Shown one piece after another: positions 34,940-44,770 of a DNA stretch of 64,000 bases; within the stretch, counting starts at the first letter, position 1; the number at the start of each line of letters is the position of its first letter. Source of the stretch: Candidatus Obscuribacterales bacterium (GTDB lineage Bacteria; Cyanobacteriota; Vampirovibrionia; Obscuribacterales; Obscuribacteraceae). The notes beneath the pieces were generated by a model. That model saw nothing but the letters and a program-made list of their open reading frames with translations, was not told the DNA's origin and ran no database searches. Both the position numbers and the translations under genes were made by a program. The stretch is taken from contig JARLHI010000076.1 in NCBI GenBank assembly GCA_031292355.1, forward strand, positions 124,001 through 188,000. Reading direction: 5' to 3'.

Positions 34940-36049
34940 CTAGCCGTAGGCGTTCTTTTTGCCCATAATAAAATTGCGCGCCGGTCGTTCAAAAAACTCA
35001 TGCACTAAGAAACTGAGCACCAGAAGAGCTAGACAATAGAGAGCAAAAGCCTGGTAGTTATTGGTCACTGCTAGGCTTTGCCAAAGAGAACGACCAGCAT
35101 TGCTGACTAATGAGTGCAGCATGTAAATGGCAAAGCTAATTTCGCCAAGTTTTACCGCTATTCTGTGACCGCTTAGGCGCGCCAGCAAACCCTGATTAAG
35201 ACTGAAGCTATAAATGACAAAACTCCACGGAATAGCGAAAAAAAACTGTTCAGGAAAATATTTCAAAAAGAAGCAGAATGTCATTATGGGATGCATAAGC
35301 CCAAACGTACAAACAACGACAATGAGGACTAAGACTTGCATAACGGCAGCGCGCAAAGCAGATATTTTATTTGCTCCACCACTAAAGAAAAATGCGCAGC
35401 ACATACCAAGCACAAATTCAAAAAGGCGAGCAAGCGGATTGATGTAGCCGACTCATATTCGGACGTTTTGCCCATGCAAGATTTGCTCGAGAAAGCTGCA
35501 AACTGATGCCACCCCAAGCGAAATCAGCAGTACAAAAATGAGACACCAGGAACCGGAGATACGCTGTTTCAAAAGCAGAATCAGTGGAAAACAAAAATAG
35601 AAAAAGTACTCGACTGAAACACTCCAGGCTGGACTATTGAACGAAAAGAAGAAAAATGGAGACGGGACCCAGGACTGAACAAGCAGTATTTGCGCCAAGA
35701 ATGTATCAAAACGAGGATACCCTGTAGCTGCGTAACCCATTCCACATGGAAAGACGAAGGCAAACAACAATAAGGTCAGCATATGCAAAGGCCAGCACCT
35801 GGCGAAGCGTGCCCGCCAGAATCTAAACACATCCGTGCGGTTAGACATTTGAGGATGCACAGAAGCGAGGATAAAGCCCGAAAGAACAAAAAAGAAGCTG
35901 ACAGCAAGCGTTAAGTTGAGTTGCTCAACAATGGGCGGTAGGTGAAAGAGCGACACGCAATGATACACGACAATGGCTGAAGCAGCTATGAATCGCAAAA
36001 ATGTCAGACCTTTCAAAGGTGCTACAGATTTACTTTTCTCGTCTGACAT
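34940..36049 (-). pseudogene. Acyltransferase 3 family gene interrupted by one in-frame TGA
   Basis: Two frame-compatible halves make one 370-codon gene. The first half (ATG 36049) holds GLTFLRFIAASAIVVYH, SFFFVLSGFILASVHP, RARFARCWPLHML and SVSVEYFFYFCFPL. It ends at TGA 35453-35455 (NVRI*). The same frame then continues VGYINPLARLFEFVLGM and LGEISFAIYMLHSL to the natural stop at 34940. The PLARLFEF segment is a conserved family feature, so the two halves belong together. There is no frameshift. It is either a nonsense mutation, a read-through site or a sequence error. Other genes here use TGA as a normal stop. Confidence 0.85.
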
Positions 36050-36267
36050 TTCGTGCTCTGGGGCAAAGGAGATTGTTTCAGGAAACGCGACAATAGCTTC
36101 GCAGGGCGACCAGAATCTTTCAACCTAACTTTAAACAACCTTTGAAATCACAGCAATTGTCTGCGCACACGCGGACCGGTCTGCACACTAAAACTCGTAA
36201 CACCGCTCATAGTGGCAAAGCATCCACATCGAAGAAGCGATCCACAGCTAAGGTGTCAAAATTCCTT

Positions 36268-36275
36268 GCTATACT
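36268..36275 (+). promoter_or_regulatory. Candidate extended -10 promoter
   Basis: TGCTATACT (36267-36275) is an extended -10 with TATACT, 46 bp upstream of the GTG start of the Thr-rich protein. Confidence 0.4.
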
Positions 36276-36320
36276 GTAGCTTGAAGTAATACACCATACT
36301 CAGTTCAAGAGAGCGCTTTT

Positions 36321-36794
36321 GTGAATTCAAAAAAACAAACACCGGCATCACAGCATGGTTCAGCGGCGATTTTAATAGCCTGCTTGCTCCAGATAATGAC
36401 GATGCCTAACACTGTGCTGGCTCAGTCCCAGGCTGTGACCACGACCAGCGTCACCACGAAAAGCGTACCGCTCGTGAATCCCGTAAGTACGACGACCACG
36501 ACAACCGTGGTCAAAAAACGCTCCCCACATCTAAAAAGAAGAAGAGGCAAGACGGCAAGAAAAATCTCCCGCTTTAAGACGACCACCGTGACTAGAACTA
36601 ATTCTGCACTAAGTGGTGGCGTTGCTAAGACACACAAGCATCACGCTCATGTTCAATCAACTGGACAAACAAGCAGCGCCCAGCAAACCCGTTCAAATAA
36701 GCTAGACGCATTTTTGAAGAACCCGCCCAAGATGAAGAAAACACCTTATTTCAACCCTCCTGGTCTGGACGTACCAAGCAGTCCAGCCCTTTAA
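36321..36794 (+). CDS. Secreted Thr-rich basic protein, hypothetical
   Basis: A 157-residue low-complexity protein. The first ~35 residues look like a signal peptide (AAILIACLLQIMTMPNTVLA then QSQA). The mature part is Thr-rich (SVTTKSVPLVNPVSTTTTTT), then basic (KKRSPHLKRRRGKTARK, KHHAHVQ) and ends in a Pro-rich tail (NPPKMKKTPYFNPPGLDVP). No known domain; such proteins may bind DNA, peptidoglycan or teichoic-like polymers, which is not shown here. The start is GTG 36321. It converges with the GT-C-like gene after 23 bp. Confidence 0.65.
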   Translation: MNSKKQTPASQHGSAAILIACLLQIMTMPNTVLAQSQAVTTTSVTTKSVPLVNPVSTTTTTTVVKKRSPHLKRRRGKTARKISRFKTTTVTRTNSALSGGVAKTHKHHAHVQSTGQTSSAQQTRSNKLDAFLKNPPKMKKTPYFNPPGLDVPSSPAL

Positions 36795-36817
36795 AGCCGG
36801 GCAAACACTCGTGGAAA

Positions 36818-39244
36818 CTATTGCCAGTTGATCGTGACCGTATCCGAGGGAGCGCCAACTGGCTTTTTGTCGCCATCAATGTAGACCGCTCTGATTTGAT
36901 AAAAACCATGAGCAAGAAATGGCTTAGCGCCAAACGCCTTTTCTAGATCAATCTTTTGAGGTTTACCACTCTGAGCTGAAATGACGATGAAGCGATCGAC
37001 AGGATCGACCTTCTCTTGTTCTTCAAAATTATCATAGAAAAAGTTGACTTTGCTCAATTCCAATCGGATCGACGACGATAGAGCTTTTCTTGCGTCCGTT
37101 AATTGCAAGGTTACAGGCTGCAAGTGTACGGTCGACATAAATGGATTCGGCCAGATATCGAGCGGGCTAACACTCGCAATAGTGAGCATGGGAGCGCATT
37201 CGGCGAAAGGCAACAGTCGCACATTGCGAACACTACATCCAGAGGACTGTGGAAATTTAATCCGTAGCGACTGAATTTGGCCAGCAGAATACCACCGCCA
37301 GTGATGCCCCAAATTAATAGTCTCAGTCTGGAAATTTCTATAATTACGATGACTGGAAAGAAAGAAATTGGCAGTATTTTGTTTGGATGTATCAGGATCG
37401 ATTATCTGCGTACCTGTCCAGCTCACGCTACCGACTCTTTCGGCGGTCGCGGGATCGCCTTTTTGCTCTATGTCAAATTGCAGATACTGGTAGTCCAGGG
37501 GATTGATGTTGCGCAAATTAAAAACAAATTCCAGCCCTGCCGAAACCCCACTTGGTCTGTCTGCCTGACTGAGAAGAAGTGGTGGCAGATTAGCTGTTGC
37601 GGTCTGACCGTTTTCAAGTTTAATCAAATCACGCTTCTCGCGTGACCAAACATAGGCACCGAGTACATCAGGCATTTGTAACATGCTTTTAAACTGACCG
37701 CCGTTGATCACATCAGTGGGGCTGTACATTACTGGCGCGCAGTTCAGAAACTTGCGACTACAGTCTTCTTTAGCGAAGGGAGCGTGCAGCATGGTATCGA
37801 AAGTGACACCATTGAGGATCATGTGTGCGCCACGATTATCTTGAGGAATACCAAGAACGATCATGCGTTCGTTGGCTGTAGTTGCAGCTGCCATTTTCTG
37901 ACAGACGTCCGACAAACGTGCGACTTCTTTTCCTGCGTGCACCCAGAGCATATTGGTATTGGCAGCGGCCTTTTGATAAAAAACAAGCAAGCCGAGCAAA
38001 GCCGCAACGCCCACAATACTGACGATTTTGCCACTGCGGTCGCCTCTTAAATCCTGCGGATAGAACAATAAAAGCGGCAGGATCAAACTTAATGGCATCG
38101 TCAAAAAGAAGTAGAAGCGAGCTCCCTCCAAATTAGGTGCAAGACCCCACAATTGAAAGATGGGGGCAGCGCATGTAGCTAACCAGGCAAGAAAAAAGAC
38201 GTACCACTTCCATGAGACTCGACTGGCGATAAGCCTGACAGCGGCAAGAGTCGTAACGACAGTAAGGACAGCCCAGACGATGCCGCGATAGCCTGGATTT
38301 GCGTCATAGATATCATGATGCAGCGGCACAAGCAGTCTAGTCAAAGTGTCTCGATCTAACCAGCGCCCCATCAAATCTGCTAGCTGTCCAGCACCAAAAC
38401 CAGCGACATAGCCACCGACAGCAGTCTTGAGAAAGAGCATTCGCGCGACAAAATAAAATAGGAGAACGGCCCAGAGCGGCGCGCTCTGGATAAAAGCATT
38501 GCGCCATCTTTTCACTGATAAAAAAGACAGTCCAAGATTTTCACGCTGCCACAAAAATGAGATTGCGAAAACCATTACTGGCAAACCAACCGCCATTTCT
38601 TTTGTGCACAATGCAAAGACAAAAGCGATGACACCCCAGATAGTGCGTGGGTAATTTTTGTCATCTTTGGCCAGTATATTCTGGCTGAAAAGAGCAAGCC
38701 CGACCAGATAAAAGAAAGCAGTGATGATGTCGACCCGGCCCACAACCCAGGAAATGCTTTCGCAATGAAGAGGGCTCACGAGAAAAGCAGTCGCTGCACA
38801 GAGTGCACATAGAGACGAGCGAACGCTGCCGAAGCTTTTGGTAAGAACCTTTACAGCAGCGTAGTATGCCACCACACAAGCGAATAAATAAAGCAAATTA
38901 GTTAGATAAAAGCCCCAGGCTTTCGCTCCATACAAAAGCCAATCAAAAACCAGAGAGCACAACAACCATGGTCTATAAACATTCATTCCAGGAATCTGCA
39001 TATAATTGCCGGTGAAATTCGACCAGAACATCTCAGGATGTCCGTGAAATATTTCCTGCACGTAGGCAATTTCGCAGAAGTCATCGGCCAGAAAATAGCT
39101 GGTCAAAGTGCGGGCGAAAGTGCACAGAAGTAAGAGCAATAAAAAAGCAGTGTGCACATAACTATTAGCCCACAAATTCGACTCAGATCGAACAGAAACT
39201 CGATCAGATGCAGCGAAAGAACCTTGCTCGATACTGTCGATCAA
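36818..39244 (-). CDS. Large membrane protein, GT-C glycosyltransferase-like
   Basis: An 808-residue protein with about ten membrane helices up to residue ~420 and a large soluble C-terminal part (430-808) with beta-rich character. Right after helix 1 is TSYFLADDFCEIAYVQ, with Asp54-Asp55 in the position of the catalytic acidic residue of GT-C enzymes, and there is WVVGRVDIITAFFYL later. GT-C enzymes use lipid-linked sugars to glycosylate proteins or glycans on the outer side. Its ATG overlaps the end of the upstream gene by 4 bp (ATGA), so both are translated together. The exact family is not certain. Confidence 0.7.
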   Translation of the reverse strand: MIDSIEQGSFAASDRVSVRSESNLWANSYVHTAFLLLLLLCTFARTLTSYFLADDFCEIAYVQEIFHGHPEMFWSNFTGNYMQIPGMNVYRPWLLCSLVFDWLLYGAKAWGFYLTNLLYLFACVVAYYAAVKVLTKSFGSVRSSLCALCAATAFLVSPLHCESISWVVGRVDIITAFFYLVGLALFSQNILAKDDKNYPRTIWGVIAFVFALCTKEMAVGLPVMVFAISFLWQRENLGLSFLSVKRWRNAFIQSAPLWAVLLFYFVARMLFLKTAVGGYVAGFGAGQLADLMGRWLDRDTLTRLLVPLHHDIYDANPGYRGIVWAVLTVVTTLAAVRLIASRVSWKWYVFFLAWLATCAAPIFQLWGLAPNLEGARFYFFLTMPLSLILPLLLFYPQDLRGDRSGKIVSIVGVAALLGLLVFYQKAAANTNMLWVHAGKEVARLSDVCQKMAAATTANERMIVLGIPQDNRGAHMILNGVTFDTMLHAPFAKEDCSRKFLNCAPVMYSPTDVINGGQFKSMLQMPDVLGAYVWSREKRDLIKLENGQTATANLPPLLLSQADRPSGVSAGLEFVFNLRNINPLDYQYLQFDIEQKGDPATAERVGSVSWTGTQIIDPDTSKQNTANFFLSSHRNYRNFQTETINLGHHWRWYSAGQIQSLRIKFPQSSGCSVRNVRLLPFAECAPMLTIASVSPLDIWPNPFMSTVHLQPVTLQLTDARKALSSSIRLELSKVNFFYDNFEEQEKVDPVDRFIVISAQSGKPQKIDLEKAFGAKPFLAHGFYQIRAVYIDGDKKPVGAPSDTVTINWQ

Positions 39245-42048
39245 AATGCCACAAACCCCTGCGCAAGCGGTCTTTCTGGCAAGACCGAAATATCGACTCG
39301 TGCATTCTTGAGCTGAAACTGGCTGGGTTTCTCAAATCTTTCAGCTTCAATCAGTGGTTCGCGCGGATCATTTTGAGTTGTCGTCAGCAAGACTTTAGCG
39401 ATTTTACCTGGCAACTGGCTTGCATAAAGCGGCAAACAAAATGAAAAGTCAGTCCACTCAGATTGTGACGCAAGAACCTTGGGCGACCACGGAGAAATGT
39501 ACAAAGAACTTGCTTTATCGCCTTCATTGCATCGCACAGTCAACTGCATGTGCGGGCGAGGATGTCCTTCGAGGGTCTTAATCTGACCGGATACTTTGAG
39601 CAGGAGCAATCCAGTTTTCGCACACTCAGGCAAGTTAGTCGGCAACTGAACGACACTCGACTGATTTCCGCCGGCTGTAATAGGGGGCAGTTTACTCTGC
39701 CATATGGAGTTGCGCAGGGTCGCTTGTGAGCTCTCAACGCCACCCAAATTTGGTACAGCCACTAAACGAACACTTGCCACCTGAGACGCTCCTGCAGGCT
39801 TTTGACCATTTAAGAGCATTGTATGAAGGCGCTTTGCTCGCTCGTCATAACGAGGGTCAGCCCAGTCTTGTACATTTTCTACAGCGTAGAACGTCTTTTC
39901 CCAGGAATAAAGATCGACCGTCGGTAATGTGTAGGAGTTTTTGCGGTAAGCAAATTCACTGTAGGTGGTACTGGTGGTAAAATTATTTTTTTCAATCTCC
40001 ACCAGCGCCGAGCCTTTGTTGACGACAGATCTGGTAGTTTCTGCATCAAGAGGAACGATGTACCACTGTCTCACATCAGCGTTACTTGAACCGGCTGCAA
40101 CACTGAGACAATCGAAAATATTTTCTGCCTCCCAGCTGACAATGCCGCCACTGTCGCTGCGATAGGTGGAATAATCTGGTACAACCGAAAACCCAGGAAT
40201 GCGCTCAGCACCTGTCTTTTTACCATTGACAGAAAATTGCAAACCATCTAGAGAACTGTAATTTGCCACATCAACAAACAAGTACATGTGACTATCAGCA
40301 GGCAACTTGGTTCTATCACAATCGATTTGCTGGGTGATTTTTTGACCGGGTTTATCAAGCACGATAGAGGACTCAAACCGGCGACCGCTCGCTCTTGCAG
40401 GGAAAGAGGTCAGCGGCAAACACAAAAGCAAAAGTGCGACCGTCACGCCCATTTGCAAGCGTGCCGGCAGTGGACTGTTCTTAACAACAAACTCGCGTGA
40501 TGACAATTGCAACAGAATCAACAGCACCCCAAGGCAGGCAACCGGCACCGCCTTTACTGCGACGCTGAGAATGAAAGCCACACTGACATTGTCTGTGATT
40601 CCGTTTTGCAATAGAACAGGAACGAGATTAATCTGCAATGTAAGCATCAAAACTATCACACAAAATATAGTCGTGATGGTCATGGAACGATGCTGCGCCT
40701 GATGCAAACGTCTTACAAGCTCGACCATGCCAACTGCGCTAAAAATGATAAGCACCGGGCATGATGGCAAAAAGTATCGATTCATTGCGATGAAAGCTAG
40801 GTAGGCAAATCCATGCAGGCCGATCAAAAGTACGCTCAACCGTGCAACAACACGTTTTAAATCAGCGCGATTTTTAACTTCACAGAATAGTCCCAGAGAC
40901 AATCCAATTACGGCAAATAGAAGAATAATTTGATGCACATAGACCTGAGCTGCATATTTGACAGGTCCAATTGGCGTTCTGAAATCACTGAAGGGAAATT
41001 TGAGCAAGCGCAAGACTTTGTCAATTTGCAAGGGCAAACTTTCGTTGAGATGCTGAATTCCATATTTGAGAACGTATTTAGCTCCGCCGTCCCATGCCGG
41101 TTTCACGTTTGGATAAGGGTAGGCGAGCCAGCCCAGAGTGCTGTAATTATTACCCATGACCAGATTGTAAGTGGCGGAACGCTCTACAAATCCTGTAACT
41201 TGATTGAAAGCTACCTTCTGAAAAGCGCAGTAAGGCAAAATGATCAGAAGAAAACCAAGGAAGAACGTTACAACGGGAATGATCGCTTTCCGCTGCCAGC
41301 GCGCATAAACAAGAAAAGGGACGACCAAGGCAATAAGTACCATTGCTGGCGGTCTCGTTAACCACAAGGAAGCCATACACAGCCCCATCAAGAAGCTGAC
41401 GAAATTACCGGGCTTGTTTTCTGACATGCTTTGGGAAACACCCCAACAAAGCATAGAAATTGAAAAAGCAGTGTATGTTTCGGAATAAAGTGTGCCCGAC
41501 GAAAAAATAAATCCCGGATAGATTGAGGCCAGCAAACCTGCAGTCAGACCAGCTTTTTCATTCCACAAATTTTTCGTCGTCAAAGCGATTAGAACGCAAA
41601 TAAAAGCAGACAAAATGCTCGTGCACAAAATTGGACTGGCATAGTCTATGAACGAAACGGCACGCCCGAAAAGCGCATAGTAGCCCCAAATAGATAGCGG
41701 ATATAGCGGTCCTGCACGGTGCAGTTCCGTCATATTGGCTGTAGTGGCACGAACATGAGCCAATGCTTCTGCCGATGCGTGTCCTTGGATCATCGAAATT
41801 GCGTCTTTGATGAATTCTGGACTACGCAAAACTGGTGCACTGAGCACCAACGCTTCACGGACGTATTCATTGGCATCGCCGACAAACGCGCAATTATCAT
41901 GCGACGTATAAAAATTGGCGTATAAGCGAACGCACAAAGCGATCAAAAATACAGCGATCATCGCGGGGACGAAAAAGCGTCGCAAAGAAGGTTTAACTTC
42001 GCCAGCAACTAATTTGCCACCTGACGATTGACGCTCAACTGTGATCAT
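39241..42048 (-). CDS. Large membrane glycosyltransferase-like protein (GT39/ArnT type) with extracytoplasmic C-domain
   Basis: A 935-residue protein. Helix 1 (FFVPAMIAVFLIALCVRLYA) is followed by an acidic first loop (CAFVGDANEYVREAL), typical of GT39/PMT-like enzymes that use polyprenyl-phosphate sugars. About ten helices run to residue ~530 (including PGFIFSSGTLYSETYTAFSI and LMGLCMASLWLTRPPAMVLI). A roughly 380-residue beta-rich C-terminal domain follows, unlike short ArnT. Start ATG 42048 has AAGGGGG eight bases upstream; ATG 42069 is in frame but less supported. The gene overlaps the next gene by 4 bp. Confidence 0.75.
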   Translation of the reverse strand: MITVERQSSGGKLVAGEVKPSLRRFFVPAMIAVFLIALCVRLYANFYTSHDNCAFVGDANEYVREALVLSAPVLRSPEFIKDAISMIQGHASAEALAHVRATTANMTELHRAGPLYPLSIWGYYALFGRAVSFIDYASPILCTSILSAFICVLIALTTKNLWNEKAGLTAGLLASIYPGFIFSSGTLYSETYTAFSISMLCWGVSQSMSENKPGNFVSFLMGLCMASLWLTRPPAMVLIALVVPFLVYARWQRKAIIPVVTFFLGFLLIILPYCAFQKVAFNQVTGFVERSATYNLVMGNNYSTLGWLAYPYPNVKPAWDGGAKYVLKYGIQHLNESLPLQIDKVLRLLKFPFSDFRTPIGPVKYAAQVYVHQIILLFAVIGLSLGLFCEVKNRADLKRVVARLSVLLIGLHGFAYLAFIAMNRYFLPSCPVLIIFSAVGMVELVRRLHQAQHRSMTITTIFCVIVLMLTLQINLVPVLLQNGITDNVSVAFILSVAVKAVPVACLGVLLILLQLSSREFVVKNSPLPARLQMGVTVALLLLCLPLTSFPARASGRRFESSIVLDKPGQKITQQIDCDRTKLPADSHMYLFVDVANYSSLDGLQFSVNGKKTGAERIPGFSVVPDYSTYRSDSGGIVSWEAENIFDCLSVAAGSSNADVRQWYIVPLDAETTRSVVNKGSALVEIEKNNFTTSTTYSEFAYRKNSYTLPTVDLYSWEKTFYAVENVQDWADPRYDERAKRLHTMLLNGQKPAGASQVASVRLVAVPNLGGVESSQATLRNSIWQSKLPPITAGGNQSSVVQLPTNLPECAKTGLLLLKVSGQIKTLEGHPRPHMQLTVRCNEGDKASSLYISPWSPKVLASQSEWTDFSFCLPLYASQLPGKIAKVLLTTTQNDPREPLIEAERFEKPSQFQLKNARVDISVLPERPLAQGFVAF

Positions 42049-42164
42049 CGGACGGACCCCCTTGAGCATGTTGAGTTGCCAGATAGCAAGCCAACCCAGG
42101 CTATTGTAGCCACGGGCGCAGCTTATCTATTTGAAACCTTTCTTAGCTGGGCGGCAAGACGTGT

Positions 42165-43673
42165 ATGATAAGACCGCACACATGGCTATTAGACCCACTT
42201 CCGATGAGAAGAGTTTTACTTACCACTCACAAATTTTTCCCGCAACACCGCGCGGGGACGGAAGTTTTGACCCTTAAAGTTGCGCAAGACCTGCAAAAGC
42301 GTGGCTACGAAGTCCTCGTAGTGACTGCGAATCCACCTGATTTAGATGCTCGCCACCCTTCACAAACGCTCACATCTGACTATGTATTCGAGGGAGTACC
42401 GGTACATGTAGTTGAAGAATCATTACGCTTGAGTGGCTACGATTTTGCACATGAATTTATCCACACGGCGATCGGTGAGCATTTTCGAAAACTTCTAAAT
42501 GATTTCAAACCGGATCTGGTGCATATATTTCATTGCCAGAATCTATCTGCAAGCATTATCGATGTTTCAGTCGAGTGCAAAATTCCGATTGTTTTTTCTG
42601 CTACTGATTTCTGGTTTGTCTGTCCGGTCGTTCAGCTGAAACGTCCAGATGGCGCACTTTGCAGAGGTCCGTCTGCCTTTGCCACAAATTGCCTGAGCTG
42701 CTACACGCCACAATTGTTTCCACCGGCCGAGCAAATTAAGGAGGCTTTTGAAAAAAAATACAGAACGGTCTCAGAGACACTAAAAAGGGTGCCCGTGCTT
42801 GCCAAGCTCGCTTATAACAGCGCGCAACTGGCCTATGTTTCTAGTAAGTTGTCGTCTGCTGTGACAGCCACGATCAAAAGACCTGATGCCCTTAAAGGGC
42901 GCCTGAACCAGGTCAAAAAAATAATGGTGCCTACTCAACTAATGGCGGACATTTTTCGCGAAAACGGTATCGATCCCCGCTTGATTTTGCATGTTCCATT
43001 TGGTCTAGACACCGCACCTTTACTGCCATTTCAAAAGAATTATGATGCGCGGACGTTTGAGCCGACGCAAGATAAGCCTCTGAAGATCGGCTTCATCGGC
43101 ACGATTTTCGAACACAAAGGCGTCGATGTTCTAGTCAAAGCCTTTCAAGCACTACCGCCCGAGGCTCCGGCTGAGTTGACCATATACGGCGATATGAAAC
43201 AGTTTCCGGATTATGCTCTATCAATTGAAAAATTAATCGAAGAATCGCCGCAGACTAAAAACCGCATTAAATTTGCTGGTACTTTTCCCAATCAAGAGCT
43301 CGGTGGAAAGCTACAAAACATCGATGTTTTAGTCGTTCCATCACGCTGGTACGAAAATACGCCGCTTGTGATTCAATCCGCCCTCACAACAAGAACGCCA
43401 GTTATTGCCACCAATTTAGGGGGCATGTCCGAATTGATTCATCACAACGAAAATGGCTTACTTTTTCCGCTAAATGACCACAACGCCCTGGCCCGGGAAT
43501 TTTTGAGATTGATTGAAGAACCGTCGTTGTTACCCACTTTGATGAAAAACATTAAGGACGAGCGGACCATGCTGCAAATGGTCGACGAAATCGAGACTGT
43601 GTATAACTCGCTCTCACTGCCACAGTGGTCGACAAAAGTCGCTACAGACGCCTGTAAAGCCGCTTCCGAATGA
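42165..43673 (+). CDS. Glycosyltransferase family 4 (GT-B) protein
   Basis: A 502-residue retaining glycosyltransferase. N-terminal part: RRVLLTTHKFFPQHRAGTE, DLVHIFHCQNL. A Cys/His-rich insert (CRGPSAFATNCLSCYTPQLF) and a long helical insert lie in the middle, longer than usual for GT4. The C-terminal donor site has PLKIGFIGTIFEHKGVDVLV, VLVVPSRWYENTPLVIQSAL and TPVIATNLGGMSELI. Start may be ATG 42165 or ATG 42204 (MRRVLLTT, the usual GT4 beginning); neither has a good ribosome binding site. It heads a plus-strand run with an epimerase and a GT2, suggesting one glycan locus. Confidence 0.88.
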   Translation: MIRPHTWLLDPLPMRRVLLTTHKFFPQHRAGTEVLTLKVAQDLQKRGYEVLVVTANPPDLDARHPSQTLTSDYVFEGVPVHVVEESLRLSGYDFAHEFIHTAIGEHFRKLLNDFKPDLVHIFHCQNLSASIIDVSVECKIPIVFSATDFWFVCPVVQLKRPDGALCRGPSAFATNCLSCYTPQLFPPAEQIKEAFEKKYRTVSETLKRVPVLAKLAYNSAQLAYVSSKLSSAVTATIKRPDALKGRLNQVKKIMVPTQLMADIFRENGIDPRLILHVPFGLDTAPLLPFQKNYDARTFEPTQDKPLKIGFIGTIFEHKGVDVLVKAFQALPPEAPAELTIYGDMKQFPDYALSIEKLIEESPQTKNRIKFAGTFPNQELGGKLQNIDVLVVPSRWYENTPLVIQSALTTRTPVIATNLGGMSELIHHNENGLLFPLNDHNALAREFLRLIEEPSLLPTLMKNIKDERTMLQMVDEIETVYNSLSLPQWSTKVATDACKAASE

Positions 43674-43716
43674 TCATTGTAATATCTGATATTATGTCGA
43701 GACTTAAACTATCGTT

Positions 43717-43740
43717 AGACGTGTCAGACGTATTAGACGT
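43717..43740 (+). repeat. AGACGT repeated three times at 9-bp spacing
   Basis: AGACGT occurs at 43717-43722, 43726-43731 and 43735-43740, exactly nine bases apart, just before the ribosome binding site of the epimerase gene. It may be chance or a regulatory repeat. Confidence 0.6.
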
Positions 43741-43749
43741 GAAGGATAT

Positions 43750-44685
43750 ATGAAAGCACTCGTAATCGGCGGCAACGGCTTCATTGGGGTCAACCTCGTC
43801 AACGCTCTACTGGCTAAGGGACATAGTGTTCGAGTCTTAGACCGTTTTCATCCCAGCCGCTTTCAGGAAGCCTTGCCGACTGTCGAATACGTCATGGGCG
43901 ATCTGGGCAATCATGGCGAAGTCCACGACATTGTCAAAGACGTCGATTGGGTTTTTCACCTGGCATATACAACGATTCCGCATACGTCTAACGAAGATCC
44001 TATTTACGACGTTCGCTCGAATGTCGTAGACACAGTACAACTCATGCAACAGTGCCGTCTGGCTGGCGTTAAGAAGTTTATTTTCACATCATCTGGTGGC
44101 ACCATATACGGTGTGCCACAACAAACACCAATCCCTGAAGAACATCCAACCGATCCAATTTGTTCTTATGGCATTACCAAACTGACCATCGAAAAATATT
44201 TGCATCTATTTCACAAATTGCACGGTATGGAATATGTAGTCGCCCGTGTTTCGAACCCCTACGGTGAGATGCAGAATCCCAATGCCAAACAAGGCGCTGT
44301 AACTGTGTTTCTAGGTAATGTCGTGCAGAACAAAGCCATTACAATCTGGGGAGACGGCGCCGTCATCAGAGATTACCTCTATATCGGCGACGCCGTGCGT
44401 GCCTTGATTCTGGCTGCTGAATACGTGCCAGGCGCAAATGGCCCTCGAGTCTTCAACATTGGTGCTGGAAAAGGTACCTCATTGACCGAAATCGTCGAAG
44501 CCATTCGTCAGGTTGTCGACAAAAAAATAGAAGTTCGTTACACACCTTCCCGTCCAGAAGATGTGCCAGCCAATGTTCTCGACATTTCAAAAGCGAAGGA
44601 ATATCTGCAATGGCAACCCGAGATAGGGCTTGCCGAAGGCTTGTCAAGAACATGGACTTGGTTAAAGTCTCTTCAGCTAGCCTGA
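43750..44685 (+). CDS. NAD-dependent epimerase/dehydratase
   Basis: A 311-residue extended short-chain dehydrogenase: GGNGFIGVNLVNALL is the NAD site, FTSSGGTIYG the Ser/Thr position, CSYGITKLTIEKYLHLF the Tyr/Lys pair, ARVSNPYGEMQN the ribose-side loop, and IWGDGAVIRDYLYIGD the sugar-binding end. It probably epimerises a UDP-sugar such as glucose/galactose for surface glycans. AAGGA lies before ATG 43750, with the triple AGACGT repeat just upstream. It is flanked by glycosyltransferase genes on both sides in the same direction. Confidence 0.93.
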   Translation: MKALVIGGNGFIGVNLVNALLAKGHSVRVLDRFHPSRFQEALPTVEYVMGDLGNHGEVHDIVKDVDWVFHLAYTTIPHTSNEDPIYDVRSNVVDTVQLMQQCRLAGVKKFIFTSSGGTIYGVPQQTPIPEEHPTDPICSYGITKLTIEKYLHLFHKLHGMEYVVARVSNPYGEMQNPNAKQGAVTVFLGNVVQNKAITIWGDGAVIRDYLYIGDAVRALILAAEYVPGANGPRVFNIGAGKGTSLTEIVEAIRQVVDKKIEVRYTPSRPEDVPANVLDISKAKEYLQWQPEIGLAEGLSRTWTWLKSLQLA

Positions 44686-44770
44686 GCAATTGGCTACATT
44701 AGCAATTGCCAAGTTGATCGGAATCTCTTTTCACGCGACAATCTGACAGTTGCCACGAGTTTATGGAAGC

